Assembly (NCBI RefSeq): GCF_008806345.1
Contig: NZ_VZZJ01000003.1
Location: 333,607-397,606 of the forward strand
From: Methylobacterium planeticum
Lineage (GTDB): Bacteria; Pseudomonadota; Alphaproteobacteria; Rhizobiales; Beijerinckiaceae
Length of the DNA stretch: 64,000 nt
Direction: 5' to 3'
Shown here: in pieces, positions 57,286-64,000 of the stretch
Layout: every line of letters begins with the position of its first letter
Numbering within the stretch: the stretch's first letter is position 1
Program-made: the position numbers and the translations under genes
The notes under the pieces: model-generated
Told to the model about the DNA's origin: nothing
Databases searched by the model: none
The model's input: the letters and a program-made list of their open reading frames with translations, nothing else

Positions 57286-57567
57286 ATGCCGGAGAAGCTG
57301 GCTGGCGATCCCGCGGACGGTGAAAATCTTTTGACCGCCGGCCCGGTGCGCGACCTTTTCGAGGCCATCGCGTCGATCGCGGACAACATTCGGCTCCAGA
57401 CCGATGATTTGAAGACCATCTCGGCCGCCATGTTCGCGGTCGCGAAGGTGGTTGAGGAAGACTTCGACGAGCGCCCGGTCGAGCGAGCCGTCGATCGGCA
57501 TCTCGGCGAGGAGCGCCGCCTCCGAGAAGCACGCGCAGCACCCGCCCAGGGTTGGAGCGGGAGCTGA
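57286..57567 (+). CDS. Possible small hypothetical protein, 93 aa
   Basis: A frame from an ATG at 57286 whose codons show the strong G/C third-position bias of this genome. It predicts a helical, acidic protein (LFEAIASIADNIRLQTDDLK; FAVAKVVEEDFDERPVERAV) with no known domain. The same frame is open back to 57124. There is no clear Shine-Dalgarno sequence. A minus-strand frame overlaps it but has worse codon use. It may be a real small gene or a decayed remnant. Confidence 0.35.
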   Translation: MPEKLAGDPADGENLLTAGPVRDLFEAIASIADNIRLQTDDLKTISAAMFAVAKVVEEDFDERPVERAVDRHLGEERRLREARAAPAQGWSGS

Positions 57568-57646
57568 GGTGATCCGCTTCGCGCGTCGCGAGGTGGTCCG
57601 CGACCGTATCGGTAAGACCGCCATCATCGACGCCGACTCGAGGACG

Positions 57647-57676
57647 CCCCAGGGCTTCGGCCCTGGGGTGCTCTTT
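57647..57676 (+). terminator. UUCG-tetraloop terminator hairpin
   Basis: ccccagggc (57647-57655) pairs perfectly with gccctgggg (57660-57668) around a ttcg loop, the very stable UUCG tetraloop. tgctcttt follows as a short U-rich tract. It lies after the plus-strand glycosyltransferase unit and before the AT-rich methyltransferase gene, so it probably ends the former transcript. Confidence 0.75.
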
Positions 57677-57817
57677 ACGTTTCAGGCTTCAGGCCTCGCA
57701 CCGGCGTTGATTGCAGATTCGGCGGAAGCCTGTTACCGCTTTGGGAACGCTTATTCGACACCGTGAATAAGCAAAACGAGATCACTATTCTGTTATTTTC
57801 CTTGATCGGAGCAAATA

Positions 57818-58930
57818 GTGCAGGAAAGAGACAGCGCGTTCGTCAGAACTGTTTTCTCCGCGATTATGGGACGAAAGCCTTCTGATGTAGAACTTCAAGA
57901 AGGACTAAGCCGGGTAAACTTCGGCAGCGGAGCTGTCGAATATACTCTTGAGTTGAGTAATACACATGAAGCTGGATTGCTTGCAGCCGGACTAGAAAGC
58001 GCGCCGTTATTTGTGCCGCTTGGGCATTATTATTCGCCAATCGTTGACGTTTCGCAGCCCTCACTGTTGAGGCATCTGCAACATCAAGAGAAAACGCCAC
58101 TCCTTGATGTGAATATAGATTATTCTGAAATGCAGAAATTGTTCACATCCCTGTCGAACCGTTTCACCAAGATCAACTTTCCTTTCGAGGCCGACAACGA
58201 TTTCCGGTATTATTTTCATAATGACTTTTATGGCTACGGCGACGCGCTAGTCCTCAGCGCAATGTTGCAGCATTTCTTGCCGAAAAAAGTCATCGAAGTA
58301 GGCTCAGGATTTTCGAGCGCCGTGATTTTGGACACTATCGACAAGGCCGGGATGACACTCAGCCCTATCTGTACATTCATCGAGCCGCACCCACATAGAC
58401 TGAATTCCCTTCTACGAGAATCTGATGTGGATAGAGTAAACATCATAAACAGCGGCATTCAAGCTGTTGATCTATCTTTGTTCGAGACACTTAATGCGAA
58501 CGACATTCTCTTCCTTGACACCACTCACGTTTCTCGAACCGGAAGCGATGTCAATCATGAAATTTTCGAGATACTTCCAAGGCTGAAAGACGGAGTGATA
58601 GTGCATTTCCATGATGCATTTGCAAATTTTGAATACCCATATCAGTGGGTCGTTAAAGACAACAGGTCTTGGAACGAGTTGTATCTACTCCGTGCGTTTT
58701 TGATGAATAACGAAAGCTATCAAATTTTGTTCTTCAATGATGCGTTCGCGAAGCTTTTCCCGGAACGGGTCTTGGAAGCGTCACCGCTGATGGCAAAGAA
58801 CGCCGGCGGAGGCCTGTGGATGAGAAAGCGGAGCAAGACTGGCTCGGCCCAGGTGGCGCAGAACTTCGCAGGGAAAGCTGCGCAGCTGCTCCGAAAGCTT
58901 ATCGGAGCGCGCACTTCGCTGAGGAAGTGA
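57818..58930 (+). CDS. AT-rich SAM-dependent methyltransferase-like gene
   Basis: A 370-residue protein with a GTG start (GGAG 9 bases before). Residues about 115-300 are a Rossmann methyltransferase-like domain: PKKVIEVGSGFSSAVILDTI near residue 155 is the SAM loop, and ANDILFLDTTHVSRTGSDVN and KDGVIVHFHDAFANFEYPYQ follow. The gene is far AT-richer than every neighbour, with many A/T third positions, up to about 58760. The last 50 codons return to genome-like GC (KTGSAQVAQNFAGKAAQLLR). This indicates recent transfer, with the tail possibly of local origin. Role in glycan methylation is inferred from context. Confidence 0.82.
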   Translation: MQERDSAFVRTVFSAIMGRKPSDVELQEGLSRVNFGSGAVEYTLELSNTHEAGLLAAGLESAPLFVPLGHYYSPIVDVSQPSLLRHLQHQEKTPLLDVNIDYSEMQKLFTSLSNRFTKINFPFEADNDFRYYFHNDFYGYGDALVLSAMLQHFLPKKVIEVGSGFSSAVILDTIDKAGMTLSPICTFIEPHPHRLNSLLRESDVDRVNIINSGIQAVDLSLFETLNANDILFLDTTHVSRTGSDVNHEIFEILPRLKDGVIVHFHDAFANFEYPYQWVVKDNRSWNELYLLRAFLMNNESYQILFFNDAFAKLFPERVLEASPLMAKNAGGGLWMRKRSKTGSAQVAQNFAGKAAQLLRKLIGARTSLRK

Positions 58931-59446
58931 GAAATGAAAGCGGGCGGCTGCCACTTATCGATTGCTCTCCCCACGGAGACAATCTGGCTTCCCTGTCTCC
59001 TGCTAATGTCAGCCGCCAGTCAGACCGTCCGCGAAATTTTGCAGCACCGAACCGCCAAAGCAGCGCGATGCCCGCCCGTTCGCTGACATCACCAGCCCCC
59101 AGATACCGCCGCAGTACGCCATCGGCGGGGTTGAACCAAAGGGCGCACGCTGGGTCGACCGATGCGGACACTCGTAGCTGAGACTTCCGAACCTTCAGCC
59201 CGCCCGCCCAACCGCGGCGGGCTTCCTTCTGCGCCCACCTCACATTTGCAGGTGCGCGACGTGCCGCAGCGGCCGATGCCCGTGGAGCCGGTGTGAAGCC
59301 CCGGCGCGATCCCGCTGGACCATTTTACCGCCGATCGCATCCGACGAGACCGTTCTCTGACGAACACCTCAGCCCCGCAGCCAAAGGGCGTGCGGGGTGT
59401 CTCGCTGGTGCGTGCTAGAAGTCTGACCGCTGTCGGTCAGTAAGGT
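58931..59446. other. Intergenic region after the AT-rich methyltransferase
   Basis: About 515 bp without a supported gene. A GC stem, gcccgcc (59198-59204) paired with ggcgggc (59216-59222) and followed by ttccttct, is a possible terminator for the preceding gene. Overlapping frames on both strands, including a minus-strand frame at 58899-59243, match nothing I know and could be decayed sequence. Confidence 0.45.
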
Positions 59447-60811
59447 TTACGCGAGGACCCACCCCACTTCGATGACGGGGCTCAGGTGCTGGTTCGCCTC
59501 TGGGCTGTCCGAGATCGCGACCGCGACATCGGCCCGCGTCGCACCGGAGGCCAGCGCGTTGCCCCAGAACTGCGCACCCACCGCATCGACCCCGCGTCCG
59601 AGCGCGCCTTCGTAGAGCGACTCCACAAATTGTGCGTTCGTCAGGGCTGTCGGATGCAGCGCCGCGTATTCGGGCGAGGCCAGAATGGCCTGGGCGATCG
59701 GCGAGAACGAGGGTCCGTCATGCGCCGCTGCGTACCATCCCTGCAGGCCGGTCGTGTCGGGAGCCCGGTCGAGCAGCCCGTAATATAGGCGCGCGACGTC
59801 GGTGTTGCCGGGATCGGGCACGAAGATGCCCGCCTCGAACGCCGGCTGCAGCTGCGCAAAGTGCTCCGATGAGAAGACGAAGCTGTCCGCCACGGCGGCT
59901 CGCGTTGTCGAACCGCTGTCGAGGAGCGATGTCCAGAACTGAGCGCCCGCCGCGTCGCCGGATCGCTCCAGCACGGTCTGGTAGAGCTGCTCGACGAAGC
60001 CGGCGTTGCTGGTGGCGTTGAAGTGGGTTTGGCCCTCGGGCGAGGTGAGGATGGCTTGCGTCACATCGCCGAGGCTCGTGCCGCGGTCGAGGAGGATGTT
60101 CCAACCCTCGCCGAGGGGATCGGGGGCACGATCCAGCAGGCCCTCGTACAGCGCGTAGACCTGCCCGCCGGTGCTGTTGATGTAGTGGGTGTAGGAGCCG
60201 AACCAGAATGCGTTGTCCGGATCGGGGCCCGACCCGCCGCCGCCGCCGCCGGCGCCGCCGCCGGCCGTGTCGGTGCCACCGGATCCATCGGTACCCGTAC
60301 CGCCACCGGCCGTATCTGTGCCACCAGACCCACCCGTTTCTGTACCGCCACCGCCAGCGGTGTCCGTGCCACCAGACCCACCCGTGTCTGTACCGCCACC
60401 GCCAGCGGTGTCCGTGCCACCAGACCCATCGGTATCCGTACCGCCACCCCCGGCAGTCCCCGTACCACCCGCGCCTGTATTTCCGCCAGTGCCGGAAGAG
60501 CCTGTGCCTCCTGACGTGCCTGTGCCTCCAGATGTACCCGAGCCAACAGGCGGGTTCGTTCCACCGGGCGTATCGGTGCCTCCGGACGTATCTGTGCCTG
60601 TTGGATCGCTGGGAGGGGGCATCCCCCCGTCCGGCGTATGCGGGTACCCATGATCCGAGTTGTGGGCCTGCCCGTGATTGGGCGTGTGCATGCCACCGCC
60701 AGATGAGTGGTCATCACCCTTTATATGATTGTGCCCGCGATCACTGAAGTCCCAGTGCGGAGGAGAGAAATCGTCATCGTCGAGCAATGGATCTGTGTGA
60801 CGCAGCGTCAT
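59447..60811 (-). CDS. Gly/Thr-rich repeat protein with four DUF4214 modules
   Basis: A 454-residue protein starting MTLRHTDPLLDDDDFSPPHW at 60811; AGGG lies 11 bases upstream. A TTG three codons earlier has no usable spacing. Residues about 60-200 are a low-complexity array of GGTDTAGGGGTDTGGSGGTD type. Residues about 205-440 hold four DUF4214-like units in two pairs (VYALYEGLLDRAPDPLGEGW; FVEQLYQTVLERSGDAAGAQ; VARLYYGLLDRAPDTTGLQG; FVESLYEGALGRGVDAVGAQ). There is no Sec signal, and export by a type I system is plausible but not shown. It could be the target or scaffold of the enzymes in the cluster. Confidence 0.8.
   Translation of the reverse strand: MTLRHTDPLLDDDDFSPPHWDFSDRGHNHIKGDDHSSGGGMHTPNHGQAHNSDHGYPHTPDGGMPPPSDPTGTDTSGGTDTPGGTNPPVGSGTSGGTGTSGGTGSSGTGGNTGAGGTGTAGGGGTDTDGSGGTDTAGGGGTDTGGSGGTDTAGGGGTETGGSGGTDTAGGGTGTDGSGGTDTAGGGAGGGGGGSGPDPDNAFWFGSYTHYINSTGGQVYALYEGLLDRAPDPLGEGWNILLDRGTSLGDVTQAILTSPEGQTHFNATSNAGFVEQLYQTVLERSGDAAGAQFWTSLLDSGSTTRAAVADSFVFSSEHFAQLQPAFEAGIFVPDPGNTDVARLYYGLLDRAPDTTGLQGWYAAAHDGPSFSPIAQAILASPEYAALHPTALTNAQFVESLYEGALGRGVDAVGAQFWGNALASGATRADVAVAISDSPEANQHLSPVIEVGWVLA
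60310..60440 (-). repeat. 48-bp minisatellite in the Gly/Thr-rich region
   Basis: The landmark ccaccagaccca recurs at exactly 48-bp spacing (60321, 60369, 60417, plus-strand coordinates) with only a few substitutions. Each unit encodes 16 residues of the GSGGTDTAGGGGTDTG type. Weaker copies extend on both sides. In-frame 48-bp steps allow length variation without a frameshift. Confidence 0.88.
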
Positions 60812-61181
60812 GGCGTTCAACCCTGTTACAATCTCTCACCCCCAAGTCTAGATTTTTAGCGATAAGGTGTATGTCACGTAACGGTTGCATTAACTCAGAC
60901 CACATAGGGTGCATTTAGTACTAAATTTCCAATTCAATGTTCAGATTTATACAAATTGTGGCCAATTTTAATTTATGATCATATCGTTTCATCGAGGCAA
61001 ATTTGTACGAGGGTCGGTACATGGCTGGAGATGAGCAGGATTAAAGCCGGCAGCACTCAACCCGTTGGCCCCGCGTGAGTGATGCAAACCTGGCCCCGAG
61101 GCTTCGGCCTGAGGGATTTTTTGTATGACCCGCACAGGACAATTTCAGTATCGCCCAGTTTACTCCGGAAAGGAGTGTCTC
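60812..61181. other. AT-rich divergent promoter region
   Basis: About 370 bp, markedly AT-rich between 60850 and 61010 (runs such as ttcagatttatacaaattg and ccaattttaatttatgatc). It should hold the promoters of the minus-strand DUF4214 protein and the plus-strand small secreted protein. No gene is seen. The composition resembles that of the AT-rich methyltransferase nearby and may reflect foreign origin. Confidence 0.55.
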
Positions 61182-61363
61182 ATGCGATACACTGTTTTCG
61201 CGACAACCCTCATCTGCTCAGTTGTCCCGGTATCGGCGCAATCCCCGAGCCCCACGCCTCAAGCTCGCACCTTTAACGATGCGAAACTCGACGAGCTTCG
61301 GGCGGCTCTGGAACCCAAGCATGCGAAAGAGATCGACACTCGGCACCTCGCTTCGCCTCGACG
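61182..61363 (+). pseudogene. 5' part of a small secreted-protein gene, interrupted by IS21
   Basis: The gene begins at an ATG with a perfect AAAGGAG Shine-Dalgarno sequence (61172-61178). Its product starts MRYTVFATTLICSVVPVSAQ, a clear Sec signal peptide, then SPSPTPQARTFNDAKLDELR and beyond. After residue 60 the IS21 element begins (61364), so the present frame runs into IS DNA and stops at 61433. The 3' part resumes at 63937 on the far side. Joining the two parts across one copy of the GACG duplication restores an in-frame product of 75 residues. No family is known. Confidence 0.8.
61360..61363. repeat. IS21 target-site duplication, left copy (GACG)
   Basis: gacg directly abuts the left terminal repeat of the element and is matched by gacg at 63933-63936 on the other side. 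Four to eight base pairs is the usual duplication for this family. Confidence 0.8.
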
Positions 61364-61486
61364 TGTAAAGGGCGATCCAATTCCGGGCCGCTGTGGCGGA
61401 GCAAAACCGGGCCACTGGCGGCGGGTCGGCTGAACGCTGAAGAAGCCTGGGCGGTCCCCTTCAGCCTTCGTCATTGATTGTAAGGG

Positions 61487-62329
61487 TCAGGTCGGCAGGA
61501 CCTCGCCAGTCTCGGGATCATGAGTATCGGCGCTGGCCTGGGTTTGCTCCGCCCCGCCGGCGCGGCCGCGCCGGCTGCGGGAGGCTTTGAGACGGTAGCT
61601 GTCGCCGTTCAGGCTCAGGATGCTGACGTGGTGGGTCAGCCGGTCGAGCAACGCACCGGTCAGCCGCTCCGAGCCCAGAACTGACGTCCAGTCCTCGAAC
61701 GGCAGGTTCGAGGTCACCACGGTCGAGCCGCGCTCGTAGCGCTGGGAGAACACCTCAAACAGTAACTCCGCCCCCGTCGACGACAGCGGCACGTAGCCGA
61801 GTTCGTCGACGATCAGGAGCTTGACCGCGGCCAGTTCGCGCTGAAGCCTGAGCAGGCGGCGCTCGTCGCGCGCCTCCAGGAGCTGGTTGACCAGCGAGGC
61901 CGCGGTGGTGAACGTGACCGGGAAGCCCTTCTGGCAGGCCGCCAGGCCGAGAGCCAAGGCGATGTGGGTCTTGCCGGTGCCCGAGTTGCCGAGCGCGATC
62001 ACGTTCTCTCGGCCGAGGATGTAGCCGCAGCGCGCCAGCTCCAGCACGAGCATCTTGTTCAGGCTCGGGATCGCGGCAAAGTCGAAGGTGTCGAGGCTCT
62101 TGACCGCCGGGAAGCGTGCCGCCCGGATCCGACGCTCGACCATGCGCCGCTCACGGTCGATCAGCTCAAGCTCGAGCAGCCGCAGTAGGTAGCGCGGGTG
62201 GTCGAGACCGCTCTGGGCGCACTCACGGGCAACCTTGTCGTACTCGCGCAGCACCGTGGGTAGCTTGAGCTGCTTGAGGTGGTGAGCCAGCAGGACGCCC
62301 GGCGTGGTCTCGTCGCGCGCCGGGCTCAT
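61487..62329 (-). CDS. istB: IS21-family helper ATPase IstB
   Basis: A 280-residue AAA+ ATPase that helps the IstA transposase choose and capture target DNA. Walker A is ALGNSGTGKTHIALALGLAA near residues 108-127, and Walker B is VKLLIVDELGYVPLSSTGAE near residue 170. A sensor motif TVVTSNLPFEDW follows. The ATG at 62329 overlaps the istA stop as ATGA (62326-62329), the normal coupling in this family. The C-terminal tail is basic and polar. Confidence 0.96.
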   Translation of the reverse strand: MSPARDETTPGVLLAHHLKQLKLPTVLREYDKVARECAQSGLDHPRYLLRLLELELIDRERRMVERRIRAARFPAVKSLDTFDFAAIPSLNKMLVLELARCGYILGRENVIALGNSGTGKTHIALALGLAACQKGFPVTFTTAASLVNQLLEARDERRLLRLQRELAAVKLLIVDELGYVPLSSTGAELLFEVFSQRYERGSTVVTSNLPFEDWTSVLGSERLTGALLDRLTHHVSILSLNGDSYRLKASRSRRGRAGGAEQTQASADTHDPETGEVLPT

Positions 62330-63825
62330 GCGGCCACCTCCGGCACCAACACGGCGTAGTCGGCGGCCACGGTGGTCCGCACCGTGGTTCCGGGCAGATG
62401 CGGGTAGGCCGCCAGGTCGAGCCGGGGCGGTCGGTGTTCGAGCCGGGCCAGCGCGATCAGCTTGACCGCGTCGAAGCCGATCGCCCCGAGCCGGACCGCC
62501 TCCGTGGCGGCTGCGGCCACCACCGCCTGAGGCATCGCCTCCATCAGGCGCAGCACCTGGATGAACTCGCGCTTGCCCCGGTTGCCCATGCGCGCCTCCA
62601 AGAGGTGGCGCAGGTGCTGGAACACCTCGGGCAGATCCCAGCCCTGGAGGGCCGCCGCTTGGTCGAGGGCGTTCGGCTTGGTCTCGATCAGCGCGAGGTA
62701 GTGCAGCGGATCGGAGACGAACACGCCGGTGCCGTAGCTGCGTTCGTGCCGGGCTATCTCGACCCCGCCGCACAGGATCACGACTTCTTCGACGAAGCCC
62801 TTCACCAGCACGTCCCGGAAGCCGTAGGCGGTGGGCACCGAGTAGTCGTTGCCGTGATAGCGCACCAGCGCAGTCGAGGAGATGCGGCCAGCCCGCTTCT
62901 CGCACGGCTCCAGCGGCACCGCCGGCAGGGCACGCAGGACCGCACGGTCGTCCACAAGCCGCGTACCGATGCTCTCGGCATGCCGGCCGGCGCGTTCGTC
63001 CTGCCGCGCCAGGCAGCGTCGCTCCAGATCGGCGTTCAGCGCCTCGAACGAGGCCGCTTCCGGAGCCGGGGTCAGGCAGTTGGACCGGACGTATTTGACC
63101 AGCCCTTCGACCTTACCCTTGTCGTTGCCCTTGCCCGGACGGCCGAAGCGATCCCGGAACAGGTAGTGGCTCACCAACTCGGTGAAGGCGCGCGTGCGCT
63201 CGCGCTGCCCGTCGCCGCAGATCTTGGCCACCGCGATCTTGGTGTTGTCGTACAGGATCGACAGCGGCACGCCCGCGAAGAAGGCGAAGGCGGCGCAATG
63301 CCCGTCGAGGAAGGCTTCAGTCGTCTCCCGCGGATACGCCTTCACGAAGCAGGCGTCGGAGTGCGGCAGGTCCATGCAGAAGAAATGGATCTTCCGGCGC
63401 ACGCCGCCGATGGTGGCCACCGCCTCGCCGAAGTCGACCTGGGCATGGCCGGGCGGGTGGGCCAGCGGCACGAAGGTCTCCCGTCCCTGCGATCGGCAGA
63501 TCCGCACGTGGTCCTTCACCACTGTGTAGCCGCCGGCATAACCGTGCTCGTCGCGCAGACGCTCGAAGATCCGCTTGGCCGTGTGCCGCTGCTTGACCGG
63601 TGCCGTTCGGTCTGCATCCAGGATCGCCGTGATCACCGGCAGCAGCGGTCCCAGCTTCGGCTTCTCGACCGGCTTCGAGCGCGTATAGCCCGGCGGCAGC
63701 GAGAACCGGCACATCTTGGCGATCGTCTCTCGGCTGAGCCCGAATACCCGAGCCGCCTCACGCCGAGAGTTGCCCTCGATAAACACGAACTGCCAAACGG
63801 CCGCGTAGACTTCCACGGCGAACAT
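62326..63825 (-). CDS. istA: IS21-family transposase IstA
   Basis: A 499-residue DDE transposase. Residues about 17-40 (NSRREAARVFGLSRETIAKM) form a helix-turn-helix for the terminal repeats. The catalytic core begins at GHAQVDFGEAVATIGGVRRK near residue 127 (first Asp). The second Asp is in LSILYDNTKIAVAK near residue 195, and the Glu is in NDKGKVEGLVKYVRSNCLTP near residue 237. Together these form the D-D-E triad. Length and domains are complete, and the gene is followed by istB. Confidence 0.96.
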   Translation of the reverse strand: MFAVEVYAAVWQFVFIEGNSRREAARVFGLSRETIAKMCRFSLPPGYTRSKPVEKPKLGPLLPVITAILDADRTAPVKQRHTAKRIFERLRDEHGYAGGYTVVKDHVRICRSQGRETFVPLAHPPGHAQVDFGEAVATIGGVRRKIHFFCMDLPHSDACFVKAYPRETTEAFLDGHCAAFAFFAGVPLSILYDNTKIAVAKICGDGQRERTRAFTELVSHYLFRDRFGRPGKGNDKGKVEGLVKYVRSNCLTPAPEAASFEALNADLERRCLARQDERAGRHAESIGTRLVDDRAVLRALPAVPLEPCEKRAGRISSTALVRYHGNDYSVPTAYGFRDVLVKGFVEEVVILCGGVEIARHERSYGTGVFVSDPLHYLALIETKPNALDQAAALQGWDLPEVFQHLRHLLEARMGNRGKREFIQVLRLMEAMPQAVVAAAATEAVRLGAIGFDAVKLIALARLEHRPPRLDLAAYPHLPGTTVRTTVAADYAVLVPEVAA

Positions 63826-63932
63826 CCTCGGCTCCTCTCGAAAGAGAAGCCTCTCCCCTGGCCGGCTTTTACGCCGCCCGCATCAGCACGACGCCGACGC
63901 TCCAGTGGATGGTTTTGTCACCGCCCTACACA

Positions 63933-63936
63933 GACG
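63933..63936. repeat. IS21 target-site duplication, right copy (GACG)
   Basis: gacg lies directly outside the right terminal repeat and equals the four bases at 61360-61363. Confidence 0.8.
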
Positions 63937-63982
63937 GTCAGGATCCGAAACGGACGCCCGTCAAAAAGACGATCGGACCTGA
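63937..63982 (+). pseudogene. 3' part of the small secreted-protein gene cut by IS21
   Basis: With the IS and one GACG removed, the frame from 61182 continues across the junction as CGG then tca gga tcc gaa acg gac gcc cgt. This yields a hydrophilic end, RSGSETDARQKDDRT, and a TGA at 63980-63982. The restored gene would encode 75 residues. The clean in-frame join supports the insertion model. Confidence 0.7.
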
Positions 63983-64000
63983 AGTCCATGGCCCAAACCT

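Larger units (their letters stand above)
61364..63932 (-). mobile_element. Complete IS21-family insertion sequence
   Basis: A 2,569-bp element. The ends match as inverted repeats: tgtaaagggcg (61364-61374) on the left and the complement of cgccctacaca (63922-63932), i.e. TGTGTAGGGCG, on the right (9 of 11 identical). Each end also has internal repeats of an AAAACC...CCACTGG type (near 61400 left, 63902-63917 right), as expected for the multiple transposase sites of IS21. It carries istA and istB on the minus strand in the usual overlapping order. Intact ends, frames and target duplication indicate a recent, potentially active copy. Confidence 0.9.

Noticed and set aside
58899..59243. Minus-strand 114-codon frame after the AT-rich methyltransferase
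   Set aside because: It overlaps the end of the methyltransferase gene, has no start signal and no recognisable domain. It could be decayed DNA but is not supported as a gene.
60213..60653. Plus-strand Pro/Val-rich frame resembling a repetitive cell-wall protein
   Set aside because: It is the complement of the GGTDT repeat of the DUF4214 protein. The minus-strand frame continues into recognisable domains while this one does not.

Overview
The window is very GC-rich chromosomal DNA from an alphaproteobacterium, most likely Methylobacterium or a close relative in the Hyphomicrobiales. This is inferred from the complete 14-gene nuo operon with a long NuoE, the short proline-tRNA ligase next to lol genes, the methylmalonyl-CoA epimerase beside a DUF1467 gene, and codon use dominated by G/C third positions. 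No 16S rRNA or species marker is present, so the genus is an inference.

Positions 1-34000 are mostly housekeeping. A proS-lolC-lolD cluster and the 5' part of dnaE lie on the minus strand. A plus-strand glycosyltransferase and a 34-codon membrane peptide sit between lolD and dnaE. After an MFS sugar porter and a strong bidirectional terminator comes one long minus-strand block: nuoA-N, birA, rnj, mce and a DUF1467 gene. The nuo genes are tightly packed except for two gaps around nuoJ that hold palindromic repeats. A tRNA-Asp gene separates nuo from a branched-chain amino-acid (Liv) ABC transporter. In that transporter livM and livG are fused into one protein, and a strong hairpin separates the binding-protein gene from the rest.

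Positions 34000-64000 are accessory. They open with a CAP-domain lipoprotein, a ribbon-helix-helix protein with operator-like repeats upstream, and a tyrosine-recombinase-like gene. Next comes a roughly 23 kb surface-glycan or glycoprotein cluster. It holds a TTG-started Ser/Ala-rich membrane protein, methyltransferases, GT4, GT2 and GT17-like glycosyltransferases, a small XRE regulator, and an unusual protein fusing a methyltransferase, nine WY/HY-type repeats and a GT2 domain. DUF4214 modules occur both in the enzymes and in a Gly/Thr-rich, probably exported protein at the end of the cluster. One methyltransferase gene is clearly AT-rich and probably imported.

The right edge carries a complete IS21-family element (61364-63932). 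Its ends, 4-bp target duplication (GACG) and interrupted target gene, a small secreted protein of about 75 residues, can be read directly from the sequence.

The most original material is the glycan cluster (shared repeat and DUF4214 modules, a 372-bp higher-order repeat, domain fusions), the RHH/recombinase pair with its operator-like DNA, and the precisely mapped IS21 insertion.
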